Shown here: positions 55,501-61,619 of the stretch, one piece after another
Position numbering within the stretch: position 1 is the stretch's first letter
Layout: the number at the start of each line of letters is the position of its first letter
Assembly: GCA_963662155.1 (NCBI GenBank)
Contig: OY759262.1
Location: 12,611,782 to 12,675,781, forward strand
Length of the DNA: 64,000 nt
Direction of reading: 5' to 3'
DNA from: Lamellibrachia columna
Taxonomy: Eukaryota; Annelida; Polychaeta; Sabellida; Siboglinidae
Translations under genes and position numbers: made by a program
The notes under the pieces: model-generated
Database searches by the model: none
What the model saw: only the letters and a program-made list of their open reading frames with translations
Told to the model about the DNA's origin: nothing

Positions 55501-55669
55501 GAGCGGTGACACCAGTGGTGACACTGACAGTGACAGTGTGTTGGCAGGTCCGATAGCAGACGTGGGCAACAGTCATCTTCGCTACAGTGTCGGTGATGAG
55601 CGGACAGCAAGGCTGTTGCTGGATATTCCAAGTGTCTGTGATAAAGAAAACTACAGAAAGAGTCTGTGA
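7339..55669 (+). CDS. CRIM1: CRIM1-like type I membrane protein, 13 exons (spliced)
   Basis: Thirteen exons join in frame: 7339-7648, 19788-20039, 26811-26931, 33564-33688, 49042-49227, 49788-49961, 50284-50406, 50762-50995, 51257-51463, 51934-52155, 52881-53078, 54460-54555 and 54894-55669. The 1007-residue product has a signal peptide (1-28), an IGFBP domain with 12 Cys (31-101), two CRIM1-type Cys modules (104-187, 188-269), VWC1 and VWC2 (275-330, 333-388), one antistasin-like repeat (400-426), VWC3-6 (453-507, 521-576, 595-650, 661-716), a transmembrane helix (760-782) and a 225-residue cytoplasmic tail. VWC3 contains GREMCALITCP, which I recall as conserved in vertebrate CRIM1. In other animals CRIM1 binds BMP-type ligands at the membrane through its VWC domains; that role is inferred here. 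Differences from vertebrate CRIM1 as I recall it: one antistasin repeat instead of four, no recognised linker after the IGFBP domain, no RGD and a much longer tail. Chordin-like or kielin-like proteins are less likely because they lack the IGFBP-antistasin-TM order. Confidence 0.92.
10878..10961. repeat. (AT)n microsatellite
   Basis: About 84 bp of near-pure alternating TA. Confidence 0.95.
14981..15022. repeat. (TGCG)n then (TG)n microsatellite
   Basis: Seven or eight TGCG units followed by a short TG run. Confidence 0.92.
15056..15345 (+). repeat. Dispersed repeat, copy B
   Basis: Forward copy of the family described at 4200-4697. It starts near AAAGGTTCCTCCTCAATTTG and ends near GAAGCAGCTTTAACTGGCA. 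Confidence 0.6.
16336..16955. repeat. Higher-order minisatellite with 118-bp period
   Basis: Two unit types alternate: a 14-15-bp unit (AGGCAACAGGAGGG or AGGCAAACAGGAGGG), and a longer block starting GACGGGCTAGTTGGTGG and ending AGAGAGTGTTAGGG. The long block begins at 16411, 16516, 16634, 16752 and 16870, so spacing is 105 then 118, 118 and 118. A diverged first block starts near 16336. Confidence 0.9.
17491..17671. mobile_element. MITE (181 bp) with 22-bp inverted termini
   Basis: The left end TGGAACCTCGCTTTTCGGTC pairs with the right end, whose reverse complement starts TGGAACCTCACTATTAAGGT. The interior has no ORF. No unambiguous target duplication is visible; the left flank is TA. Confidence 0.6.
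19788..20039 (+). CDS. CRIM1: CRIM1 exon 2: first CRIM1-type cysteine module
   Basis: The acceptor TTTCTGATTTCAG and donor AAAG|GTATGT bound a 252-nt phase 1-1 exon (residues 104-187). It encodes a complete module: CDKAKC, then PKCPADS, GKCCPGPYKCQC, and a second half ending GKPGHCCDVFQC. Vertebrate CRIM1 has two such modules between its IGFBP and VWC domains. Here the first one sits in a single exon. The vertebrate segment between the IGFBP domain and this module was not found upstream. Confidence 0.9.
22130..22280. repeat. Tandem duplication, two copies of about 71-75 bp
   Basis: AGACTACTATGTCATCTAGT and the following ~45 bp occur twice, nearly identical, which indicates a recent local duplication. 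Confidence 0.9.
25387..25447. other. Intronic hairpin, 21-bp arms with 19-nt loop
   Basis: Left arm GTGTAGAACAACTGAAAAGT(G) pairs with right arm CACTTTTCAGTTGTTCCACA(C) with one mismatch. The loop has a further GTGTT/AACAC pairing. Its size is in the range of a pre-miRNA, but it could equally be the core of an inverted-repeat element. Confidence 0.45.
25575..25647 (+). repeat. Dispersed repeat, partial copy C
   Basis: About 70 bp align with the distal part of copy B: TTCACACACCACATATCTG, then CCTGATTCATGATG and TTTGAGGAGG. The rest of the element is not recognisable. Confidence 0.5.
26811..26931 (+). CDS. CRIM1: CRIM1 exon 3: first half of second cysteine module
   Basis: The acceptor CTGTTTCTGTTTCAG opens a phase-1 exon of 121 nt. 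It encodes DTACNGVVC, then ARCPADSYPLPP and NNGCCEKHQ. The best donor is GTCAGT at 26932, which leaves phase 2. This matches exon 4, whose frame needs two bases from upstream, so the junction codon is GGA (Gly). Pairing with exon 4 gives the same CC...CxC layout as exon 2. Confidence 0.85.
28763..29438. mobile_element. piggyBac-like MITE with TTAA target sites
   Basis: TTAA at 28763-28766 and 29435-29438 flank inverted ends CCCATTAAATCCCA and, as reverse complement of the right end, CCCATTAGGCCCCA (12 of 14 match). TTAA duplication with CCC-starting ends is the piggyBac signature. The 668-bp interior has no transposase. Near the left end is a GC-rich palindromic patch (CGGCCGCAGCCGGCCGC, then CGGCCGCCGCCGGCCGC) in an AT-rich element. 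Confidence 0.7.
31083..31382. repeat. 20-22-bp minisatellite in intron 3
   Basis: Unit GCTGGGATCTTACCCTTCCC with CAT or TGT spacers, about 14 degenerate copies. Confidence 0.88.
32572..32740. repeat. Degenerate tandem repeat around ACACTTTCACCAGTACGC
   Basis: TTTCACCAGTACGCTTTCAA and TTCCCTAGGATGCTTT variants repeat with a period of about 28-30 bp. Confidence 0.7.
33564..33688 (+). CDS. CRIM1: CRIM1 exon 4: second half of second cysteine module
   Basis: The acceptor GATCGTTTCAG is phase 2 and the donor is A|GTAAGT at 33689, phase 1 (125 nt). It encodes CVCKSVKSCDHVTCGPG, then IIEPANGHPGSCCDKVQC, which aligns with the second half of exon 2. Vertebrate CRIM1 carries an RGD tripeptide in the equivalent loop; here the loop reads IEPANGHPG. 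Intron 4, which follows, is the longest at 15.4 kb. Confidence 0.88.
35120..35289. repeat. 34-bp tandem repeat, 5 copies
   Basis: Unit starts GTTCCCAGCGTAGCCCATCC and ends CTTGCATTT. Copies start at 35120, 35154, 35188, 35222 and 35256 and differ at two or three sites. Confidence 0.93.
36116..36453. repeat. 11-bp tandem repeat (CCCACTGCCTG)
   Basis: About 30 units of CCCACCGCCTG, CCCACTGCCTG or CACGCTGCCTG. An 11-bp period is not a multiple of 3, so the long frames on both strands across it are artefacts. Confidence 0.93.
37481..37564. repeat. (GCAC)n microsatellite
   Basis: About 21 uninterrupted GCAC units. Confidence 0.95.
38911..39330. repeat. 30-bp tandem repeat, 14 copies, nearly identical
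   Basis: Unit starts TTGGTGCTGTATCACCAGCC and ends CCTGTGGGTG. After a single change in copy 1, the only variable site is T or C in GCTGTA(T/C)CACC. Order of the 14 copies: T T T C T C C T C C C C C T. Frames are open in four of six directions because 30 is divisible by 3. Confidence 0.97.
39545..39990. repeat. 39-bp / 20-bp nested minisatellite
   Basis: GGCATCCAATTTGGGCCTCC and TTCCAGAGCATCCTTCCAGG blocks alternate. The last three units are regular at about 39 bp; earlier ones are degenerate. Confidence 0.88.
40051..40120. repeat. 17-bp tandem repeat, 4 copies
   Basis: Unit ACAGTGGCAGTAAGCTC. Confidence 0.92.
40870..41060. repeat. Purine-rich GGGAGAGGGATG repeat tract
   Basis: Irregular repeats of GGGAGAGGGATG and GGGAGATG on the + strand, giving strong purine strand asymmetry. 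Confidence 0.8.
41565..41845. repeat. 27-bp tandem repeat, about 10 copies
   Basis: Unit CCCACTGAGGTTCCCAACTT then GCCACCT. A 27-bp period keeps frames open on both strands. Variants alternate GAGGTTCCC with GTGGTTTCC. Confidence 0.94.
43484..44433. repeat. 35/36-bp satellite block, about 26 copies
   Basis: Unit CCACCCTGGTCAGCTCACTG then ATCAGACATGCTGTA. Copies differ by GCTCACTGATCAG versus GCTACCTGATCAG, ACATGC versus ACACGC, and an extra C giving 35 or 36 bp. The left part alternates variants; the right part is uniform. Confidence 0.96.
45600..45890 (-). mobile_element. tRNA-derived SINE, diverged copy 2
   Basis: Shares CTTCAC...GGCAGACCTGTTC, CTTCTCTGGGA, the GCAATTATTGC region and a decayed box B (AATTTGAATCC on + at 45835-45845) with copy 1, in the same order. 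It is more diverged, so probably an older insertion. It lies in CRIM1 intron 4. Confidence 0.65.
46780..47020. repeat. Degenerate repeat around AGTGCACCAAACTGGAAGCA
   Basis: About seven irregularly spaced copies of GTGCACCAAAC(T/A)GG, period about 30-40 bp. Confidence 0.65.
47124..47219 (+). other. Possible cryptic cysteine-rich exon in intron 4
   Basis: The acceptor ATACACATCAG and a donor C|GTAACT bound 96 nt that are phase 1-1. The frame is compatible with insertion between exons 4 and 5. The peptide has CRC, then WVCGTSTDYSGFCDSWC, faintly Kazal-like (VCGTD...Y...C). It could be a rarely used or decayed exon, or chance. No known CRIM1 protein has a domain at this place to my knowledge. 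Confidence 0.2.
49042..49227 (+). CDS. CRIM1: CRIM1 exon 5: VWC domain 1
   Basis: Phase 1-1 exon of 186 nt (residues 270-331). It encodes one VWC domain with all ten cysteines: CSHDS...GDSW...CTTCTC...FC...SC...HC...GECCPVC. The acceptor is CATTTTTGTAG and the donor G|GTGAAT. Confidence 0.92.
49788..49961 (+). CDS. CRIM1: CRIM1 exon 6: VWC domain 2
   Basis: Phase 1-1 exon of 174 nt (residues 332-389). It encodes a ten-cysteine VWC domain: CIADDGELYKNGESW, then CVMCHC, and a close with LPGICCPVC. The acceptor is TTTTGCCACCAG and the donor G|GTCAGT. Confidence 0.92.
50284..50406 (+). CDS. CRIM1: CRIM1 exon 7: single antistasin-like repeat
   Basis: Phase 1-1 exon of 123 nt (residues 390-430) between VWC2 and VWC3. 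It encodes HCPPVNDCSLLCPNGRVRD followed by GCYLCQC, the six-cysteine antistasin-like pattern. Vertebrate CRIM1 has four such repeats here. I see no further copy in introns 6 or 7, which are only 322 and 355 nt. The acceptor is CATGTTACAG and the donor G|GTAATA. Confidence 0.85.
50762..50995 (+). CDS. CRIM1: CRIM1 exon 8: linker and VWC domain 3
   Basis: Phase 1-1 exon of 234 nt (residues 431-508). A Ser/Thr/Glu linker (ELPSTTATSTEISE) precedes a ten-cysteine VWC domain with GDSWYDGCRRCFC and GREMCALITCP. The second string is the strongest single match to vertebrate CRIM1 VWC3. The donor is the consensus GTGAGT at 50996. Confidence 0.93.
51257..51463 (+). CDS. CRIM1: CRIM1 exon 9: VWC domain 4
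   Basis: Phase 1-1 exon of 207 nt (residues 509-577). It opens with FEELPSSSTTS and then encodes a ten-cysteine VWC domain: GDTWDMDECTQCICHEG, then CPPILC and GRCCLAC. The acceptor is TTTTGTCTTCAG and the donor G|GTCTGT. Confidence 0.92.
51934..52155 (+). CDS. CRIM1: CRIM1 exon 10: VWC domain 5
   Basis: Phase 1-1 exon of 222 nt (residues 578-651). It encodes a VWC domain with GDTWRVNGCQSCIC, FSQSCP and KKGQCCPHC. An N-glycosylation sequon (NET) lies in the CNETQ segment. The acceptor is TTTTGTTGAAACAG and the donor G|GTAAGA. Confidence 0.92.
52156..52880 (+). other. CRIM1: CRIM1 intron 10 with 23-bp repeat
   Basis: Nearly 40 percent of this 725-nt intron is one tandem array (52529-52801). 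The array stops about 80 nt before the acceptor used for exon 11. Confidence 0.85.
52529..52801. repeat. 23-bp tandem repeat, about 12 copies
   Basis: Unit GTACTGTAGCAGTTATGTGT then AAG. A 24-bp variant (GTAGTAGGTT) appears in the right part. Most copies are identical. Confidence 0.95.
52881..53078 (+). CDS. CRIM1: CRIM1 exon 11: VWC domain 6
   Basis: Phase 1-1 exon of 198 nt (residues 652-717). It encodes the last VWC domain: SCVYKG, then RWLDGECMECICHQG and SGWCCPLC. I chose the acceptor TTGTCCACTTCCAG because it gives ESVKLPSTS, similar to the openings of exons 8 and 9. An upstream AG giving a start at 52845 keeps frame and would add 12 residues. The donor is A|GTGAGT. Confidence 0.88.
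53172..53433. repeat. (CCA)n / ACCAC-rich low-complexity tract
   Basis: Imperfect CCA and ACCACAACC repeats. It abuts the 3' end of a LINE relic and may have been its insertion site or arisen next to it. Confidence 0.9.
53434..54392 (-). mobile_element. 5'-truncated LINE relic in intron 11
   Basis: Read on the minus strand, 54392-54091 encodes the thumb/C-terminal end of a non-LTR reverse transcriptase (MLYNTLILSHLNYGLTAWG, then RLKKRQKKAVQII). After a one-base frameshift near 54100 the frame continues with VHNFNTRGRYNIHTIRV, the usual segment before the end of such polymerases. The 3' end has GAATAAATATTT followed by TTTCCTG-type short repeats, as LINE tails often do. About 960 bp remain, inserted antisense to CRIM1. 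Confidence 0.8.
54460..54555 (+). CDS. CRIM1: CRIM1 exon 12: juxtamembrane linker
   Basis: Phase 1-1 exon of 96 nt (residues 718-749). It encodes a Pro/Ser/Thr/Gln-rich linker without cysteine that starts with a sequon (NAT) formed across the exon 11/12 junction. The acceptor is TATTCTTTTGTAG and the donor AAAG|GTATTG. It lies where vertebrate CRIM1 has its stalk between VWC6 and the membrane. A LINE relic occupies the intron just upstream. Confidence 0.78.
54894..55669 (+). CDS. CRIM1: CRIM1 exon 13: transmembrane helix and cytoplasmic tail
   Basis: This last coding exon opens with GEGDSHKGYQ. A 23-residue hydrophobic helix follows (760-782, IGILSVFVILLLLVLLL), then a basic stop-transfer run (RQRQRRPRKRGR). 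The remaining ~213 residues are cytoplasmic. INPLGN occurs twice and the dipeptide CH six times, including the near-repeats CHNVAMDEM and CHNAAMDNM, in an Asp/Thr/Ser-rich context. As I recall it, vertebrate CRIM1 has only about 76 cytoplasmic residues. The stop codon is at 55667-55669. Confidence 0.88.
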
Positions 55670-55895
55670 GAGTGATGGGGTCGGCAGAAGGGAGCATGTG
55701 TCAGCGAAAGTGTATATATTATTATTATTTGTAGATATGTGATACAGAGACAGTTGAATGGCATTGTTGTTAAACGTCGCATTTACCGATGTTTGCGTGC
55801 ATAGTTTCGTGGCATGGCCATTGCCAAGATCTGGTAGTTCACTTTGCCTCCACTAGTGGATGATGGCTGTGTACTTATCAGACGTTGGTGCTGGA

Positions 55896-55901
55896 AATAA
55901 A
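55896..55901 (+). promoter_or_regulatory. Proximal poly(A) signal AATAAA
   Basis: Consensus hexamer 227 nt after the stop codon. Confidence 0.45.
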
Positions 55902-56790
55902 TGCAGAAACTGAAAACAGGGTTGATATTAGTATGTCTCTTGCCCTTCCATTGGGTGTAGGGTTTACAGAAGGGGTGACAGTTGTAGCAGCTATACAAGG
56001 GAATTAGGATCTTTTTCTTTTCATCTTCTAAAGATGTAAACTTTACTGATGACTTCTCTGTTTGATCGGAGGTACTATTTTCTTCAAACTATACATCTTT
56101 GCTTGAAACAGTGTTATTGTTCTTGTACATGTAACTATATTATAATTATTATTATACTGTTATTATTGTAGCTTACATGTACATTTCTGTGTATTCGTGT
56201 TTCAAGGAACGACACATACGGGTGATATTTAAGTGCGATAGTGACTGGTAGGTAACACTGCAGCAATCGAAGGGCATTTAATGTTGTAGTATTGTTGCCT
56301 ATCTGCTTTGAATGGCCACAACACATACTTTTTACACAATAACTTGTACTAAATACATAACATAGACTACGGCTGTGGTAAAGAACAGGCAAAATATTGC
56401 TGGGTTATCACAAGACCATAAACTTACATACAGCTCAGAAATGTTGCTTACAGCTTACATGAGCTCAGAAATGTTGCTAACATGGGGAAGGGCACCAGAA
56501 TACAGGGGCCAGTGCTTGGACTATCACACAGGCACAGACAGAGGCCATCATTCTAGACTACCATAATGGTGTAAAGAAGAGCCAGGTCATGTTAAGCAGA
56601 AGAGGCAATTGAGCCGGGTGGGTGTTTCATGGATGCTTTTGCAGCAGCACTGTTTCTTGTCGGGAATGGTGTTTATCTGTAGTCATAGTTAGTGCTTTTA
56701 CTTTTGTTGCTGACAATTGTTAGTAGTAAAGTTAAGATTCTATCATGTGTCGGAGCAACTACCTGTCTTCATGAGCATGTGTAGAATGAC

Positions 56791-56796
56791 AATAAA
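56791..56796 (+). promoter_or_regulatory. Distal poly(A) signal AATAAA
   Basis: Consensus hexamer about 1.1 kb after the stop, just before the satellite block at 56885 begins. Confidence 0.45.
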
Positions 56797-56884
56797 TAAG
56801 TAGCAACTTTCAACATGGTTCTGTATTCTTACAATATGCAGTGGTTACAGTGTCATGTGCATATCATAAAATATAGCCACCTTG

Positions 56885-58275
56885 AATCACAATACAAACA
56901 TGGCCACATCAGAATCACAACTCAGTACTAACACAACAACATCGACTCGATACAAACACAGCCACATCAACTCACAATACAAACACAACCATATCAACTT
57001 GCAGTGCAAATGCAGCCACTCACAGAACAAACTGAGCCGCATCAACTCACAGTGCAAACACAGCGACATCAACTCACAGTTCAAACACAGCCACACCAAC
57101 TCAATACAAACACCACTACATATATGCACAATGCAAACACATCAACTCTATACAAACACAGCCATATCAACTTACCTTGCAAACACAACCACATCAACTG
57201 AGAACAAACAGCTACATCAACTCACAGAGCAAACACAGCCACATCAACTCACCATACAAACACAACTACATATATGCACAATACAAACACATAAACTATA
57301 TGCAAACAAAGCCACATCAACTTGCAGTGCAAACACAACCACATCAACTCACAGTATAAACACAGCCACATCAACTGAGCAAAAACAGCCACATCAACTC
57401 ACAGTGTAAACACAGCCACATCAACTCAAAATTAATTCAAACACAGCCACATCAACTCACAATACAAACACAGCCACATCAACTTGCAGTGCAAACACAG
57501 CCACATAAACTCACAACACAGCAAACACAGCCACATCAACTCACAGTGTAAACACAGCCACATCAACTCAAAATTAATTCAAACACAGCCACACTAACTC
57601 ACAATACAAACACAGCCATATCAACTCACAATTAAAATACAAACACAGCCACATAAACTCACAACACAAACACAGCCACATCAACTTACAATACAAACAC
57701 AACCATATCAAATTACAGTGCAAATACAGCCACATCGACTCACAATGCAATCACAACTACAGATATGCACAATACAAACACATCAACTCAATATAAACAC
57801 AGCCACATCAACTCACAATTAAAATACAAACAAAGCCACATCAACCCACAACACAAACACAGCCACATCAACTGAGAACAAACACAGCCTCATCAACACA
57901 CAATGCAAACACAACTAGATATATGCATAATACAAACACATCAACTTGCAGTGCAAACACAGCCACATCAACTCGCAGTGCGAACACAGCCACATCAACT
58001 CACAGTGCAAACACAGCCACATCTAATCGCAGTGCAAACACAGTGACATCAACTTGATGAGAACACAACCACATCGAGTCACATTACAAACACAGCCACA
58101 CCAACTCAGTACAAACAGAAACATGTCAACTCCACAGTACAAACACAACCACATCAACTTGAAACACAGCCACACAAACTCACGATACAAACACAACCAC
58201 ATCAACTCACACTACAAACATAGCCACACCAACTCACAATACAAACACAGCCACATCAATTCACCATCACCATCA
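56885..58275. repeat. 27-28-bp degenerate satellite, 1.4 kb
   Basis: Unit ACAAACACAGCCACATCAAC then TCACAGTGC or TCACAATAC, about 50 copies with many substitutions and short indels. It starts just after the distal poly(A) signal. The frames open across it (up to 175 codons) are repeat artefacts. Confidence 0.93.
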
Positions 58276-58345
58276 CGTAGCATCTCTCTATGAGATTAGA
58301 ACAGTTACTATATTGTCACAAATCCTTCTGAAGCATTTGTTTTTA

Positions 58346-58726
58346 ATGAAAGCAACATTAGTACTCTCGTTTTATTATTGTGATGACAACCGAACATACA
58401 GTGTTCAATGTTGTTATCTCACAACAAACAAGGAAGGTAAAGTGGGGTGGATGATAAACTTGCAGAACTTCATATCGCCGGAGCATGCCTTCACAAATGT
58501 GCCTATTTTCATCTATGTGAAGCATTGTTCAACACAAACGTGTTGTTGCAGATATTTCGATTTCGTTCTGATGTATGCACAACTGACTGCAGATAACGTT
58601 GTTACACCATGCCTAAACGAGGTATTATCGCCCGCCACCGATTTTCTTTCTCAGTCAGTCGTTCTACTTACGAACAATGGGGGAGGGGATATGACACATG
58701 TGTCATTATACTTACAGAAAGGTTAA
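58346..58726 (+). CDS. Unrecognised 126-codon ORF
   Basis: An ATG at 58346 opens 126 codons to TAA at 58724-58726, in non-repetitive sequence. The frame stays open 11 codons further upstream. The start reads MKATLVLSFYYC, mildly hydrophobic, and a CCC cluster occurs mid-way. I recognise no family. Its length is notable for AT-rich DNA outside repeats, but there is no promoter, splice or homology support. It could be chance, an exon fragment or part of an unknown element. Confidence 0.25.
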   Translation: MKATLVLSFYYCDDNRTYSVQCCYLTTNKEGKVGWMINLQNFISPEHAFTNVPIFIYVKHCSTQTCCCRYFDFVLMYAQLTADNVVTPCLNEVLSPATDFLSQSVVLLTNNGGGDMTHVSLYLQKG

Positions 58727-59121
58727 TACTAGCCGGCTGTTAATACTTCAGTCTTTACATTGACACTAGTTCCGATGTAGGCCTATATACGTTGCCAGTC
58801 CAGAGCTGGGTTCAATTCACTTTTACCAATTCAATTCCAGTTCATGTCTTGTCTTGTAGTAATACTGGCCAACACTCCTATGGAGTCAAACGGTCATGTG
58901 TACTTACCAAGGATCAATTCCAATTCTATCCAAAAAGTGTATTATGGCATGCAGAGATCTTGGTTCACCCATGCAGACGTAGGGTTAATTATGAAATATA
59001 ATTGAAGAACACATTAATTGGAATTAAAGTCACTAAGACTAAGTGAGATGCAGAGATATTCTTTTTAACGAGAAATTTATTTTCTGTACATTGATCGGCA
59101 ATGATGGCTATGAAGCCCTAG

Positions 59122-60591
59122 TGGCGATCGTTTACTTTCTGACCTAACCATGAAAATTACCACCTCACATATCTACTATACATATACACATGTCACGTGG
59201 CCAAAAAAGTACATTTACTTTCTCAAAACAATCAAAATTTACAAAAGAATTAAACCAAAATATCGCCCTCTCCTACGGTGCCTATGCGTAGCGCCAAGGC
59301 TACTGTAAAATCAAGGCATCGTTCAGTTTCACCAAAACTTTGTGCGGGGGCGCTGCTGATTGAAATCAAACATAGTACAATTATGTATCTGTTTTAATTG
59401 TGTGTGGGTGCGTGCGTGCTTCATTGCTTGTAATTATGTATATCTCAGTATTATTTGTATTTTTGCTATATGTGACATGTCATGTTCTTAGATAATTAGT
59501 TTTATTCATATTATCATCAGATATTTTTAGACGTATTTTAAGTATCTCTGAAATGGACTTTGTCCAGATTTACGGCACTATTTTAACACAAATTGCTTTA
59601 TAAATACAGTAATTACGTTCGCACCATTATTAACGTATAATTTAAGGCGTACTGTCAAATCTAATACAGATGACCTCAACAAAAAAATTATTATTACTTT
59701 GTCACAAAATGTGTTACTAGTATGTATCTGTTGATACCACTGACTTCTTTAGAGATCAGCAGTTGTTACCTCCCATAATCAGTATGAAGTTAAACACAAA
59801 ATAAGACACATGCGCGTAGATTGCAGCATATAACGCATTCTTCAGGAAAAGTAGATTGTTTTTATTCAGTGTGTAGATGTTTTATACATAAAAAAATAGA
59901 ATAATAAAACAGCATAGCACCCAGGCATCACTCAGTATTAATACACATAATCATCACCATTTATTTAATTTACAATAACTTCAACTTATAACATTTTACT
60001 ACTTGCAGAACACACGCATGCATGCACACATATATAATTATAATGAGTACACTTATATAGCGCACATGCGTAAAATACATAGTTTATGAAATTAATGAAT
60101 TAAATAAATTATGTAAACATGATGCACGTGTGTATATATTTGTAATGTATGTATAATTTTATGTATATATATATATATTTATAAAACACAATATGATGAA
60201 AATATGAATAAAACTAATTATTTAAGAATATGACATGTCATATATAGCACACAGAAAAAATGCAAATAATACTGAAACATATACATAATTGCACGCAATG
60301 AGGTACGCACGCACACACTCACAATTAAAACACAGAAATACACAATTGTAATATCAGCGCCACCGCACGGAGTTTCAGTGAATCTGAACGACACCTTGTC
60401 ATATGCGTAGGCACCGTAGGAGATAGCGATGTTTTGGTTTAATTCTTTTTAAAAAAATTTATCGTTTTGAGAAAGAAAATGTACTTTTTTGGCCATGTGA
60501 CATGTGTATGTGTATAATAGATATATGAGGAGAAGTTTGGGTGCTCTAGGTGGTCGTTTTCATGGTTAGGTCAGAAAGTAAAAGATCGCCG
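59122..60591. mobile_element. Foldback element with ~400-bp inverted arms
   Basis: The left arm (59122 to about 59519) and right arm (about 60192-60591) are imperfect reverse complements along their whole length. Shared strings include TTTACTTTCTGACCTAACCA near the ends, GGCCAAAAAAGTACATTT, TCCTACGGTGCCTA and TAATTAGTTTTATTCATATT at the inner edge. CCCTAG flanks both ends (59116-59121, 60592-60597) as a possible 6-bp target duplication. The ~670-bp loop is AT-rich without a transposase. Confidence 0.8.
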
Positions 60592-60597
60592 CCCTAG

Positions 60598-61619
60598 TTA
60601 ATATCCACTTTAAGCAAACAGTTGCAAGTAGGAATTGGAATTGATTTTCGAAAGTCAGTTGGAATTAGAATTGATTTTGTTGGAATTATTGACTTAATAC
60701 TGTTAATCATTACCCCTTAAATGTACTATTTAAATCATATTTGTCTGCTATTAGTATGTCGCCCTGAATCTGGTAACAGCCAGAAAGCTGTCAACATTAT
60801 AGCACATACACTGTCTACTCTTATTGAAACATTGTGAAAAGAACAATATAATCAAGCATTTGCATCAAAAACAAATACTAAGTTACTATAACAGACAGTA
60901 AAACCAAAGTCAGACCATTCAGGCCTTATCTCATTTTCTTTCTCAGTGGACAAGGTTTATTTCCCTATGGAGAATACATGTTGGTGATTAGGATGTTGAA
61001 AACTCAAAGTTTACAGTAAATTTGATGAAATATCAATGATACCACAACTGATATAAACAGGGGGAAACTGTTAAAAACTCATATTAATGACCCAAATGTC
61101 TGGTTAACAAAAATCCAGGAGAGGTGTCACAGCAGAAAGTACATATCAAATGGCTGAATGCCATTTTTTAAGTTTTTTATAGCAAACCTGACACATAAAT
61201 TTTTGTGAATTGGAATTGACAAAACGAAATTGACCCCATGTCTGCAGTGTCATATTCCTTTTGTTTGTTTAATTAAGCCAGGAACTCCATAGTAAAAGAC
61301 CCAGGGATAATAAAATGCCTGCATTGCTCTCAGAAGAGACAGTGCTAAGCAGGCCTGGTGCTAAGAATTGCAAGCTGAGTGCTCTGAAAAAGTATGTTGA
61401 AAAAGTATGTTGACTCAGGTCAGACAATCTGCACCAGTATAATCTGGTGCCAACTTGCTAAAGAACAAAGGGTATATTGAACCCTGGACATTGGCAAGTG
61501 CTAATACATCCCTCAGCAAACAGTAGCTGTGGTCTCTGGTGGTCTGTGGTCACTGCCAGCTTGGCACAACCTGCAATTAGCAGCTTAGTTCTATGCTGCT
61601 TGTAAAACTGGTCATCCGA
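60598..61619. other. Intergenic sequence, possibly decayed MULE 5' part
   Basis: No ORF or repeat stands out. The right half may be the decayed N-terminal part of the transposase that follows, but I could not recognise motifs. Confidence 0.35.

Larger units (their letters stand above)
55670..56815 (+). other. CRIM1: Probable 3' UTR of the CRIM1-like gene
   Basis: Non-coding, AT-rich sequence follows the stop codon. Two AATAAA hexamers are present, at 55896-55901 and 56791-56796. The distal one is followed within about 25 nt by GT-rich sequence. Which site is used cannot be told from the sequence. Confidence 0.55.

Noticed and set aside
55082..55697. Minus-strand ORFs opposite exon 13
   Set aside because: Shadows of the coding strand; no independent splice or homology evidence.
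56882..57409. 175-codon ORF rich in Thr, His and Asn
   Set aside because: Lies wholly in the degenerate 27-28-bp satellite; neighbouring frames are also open.
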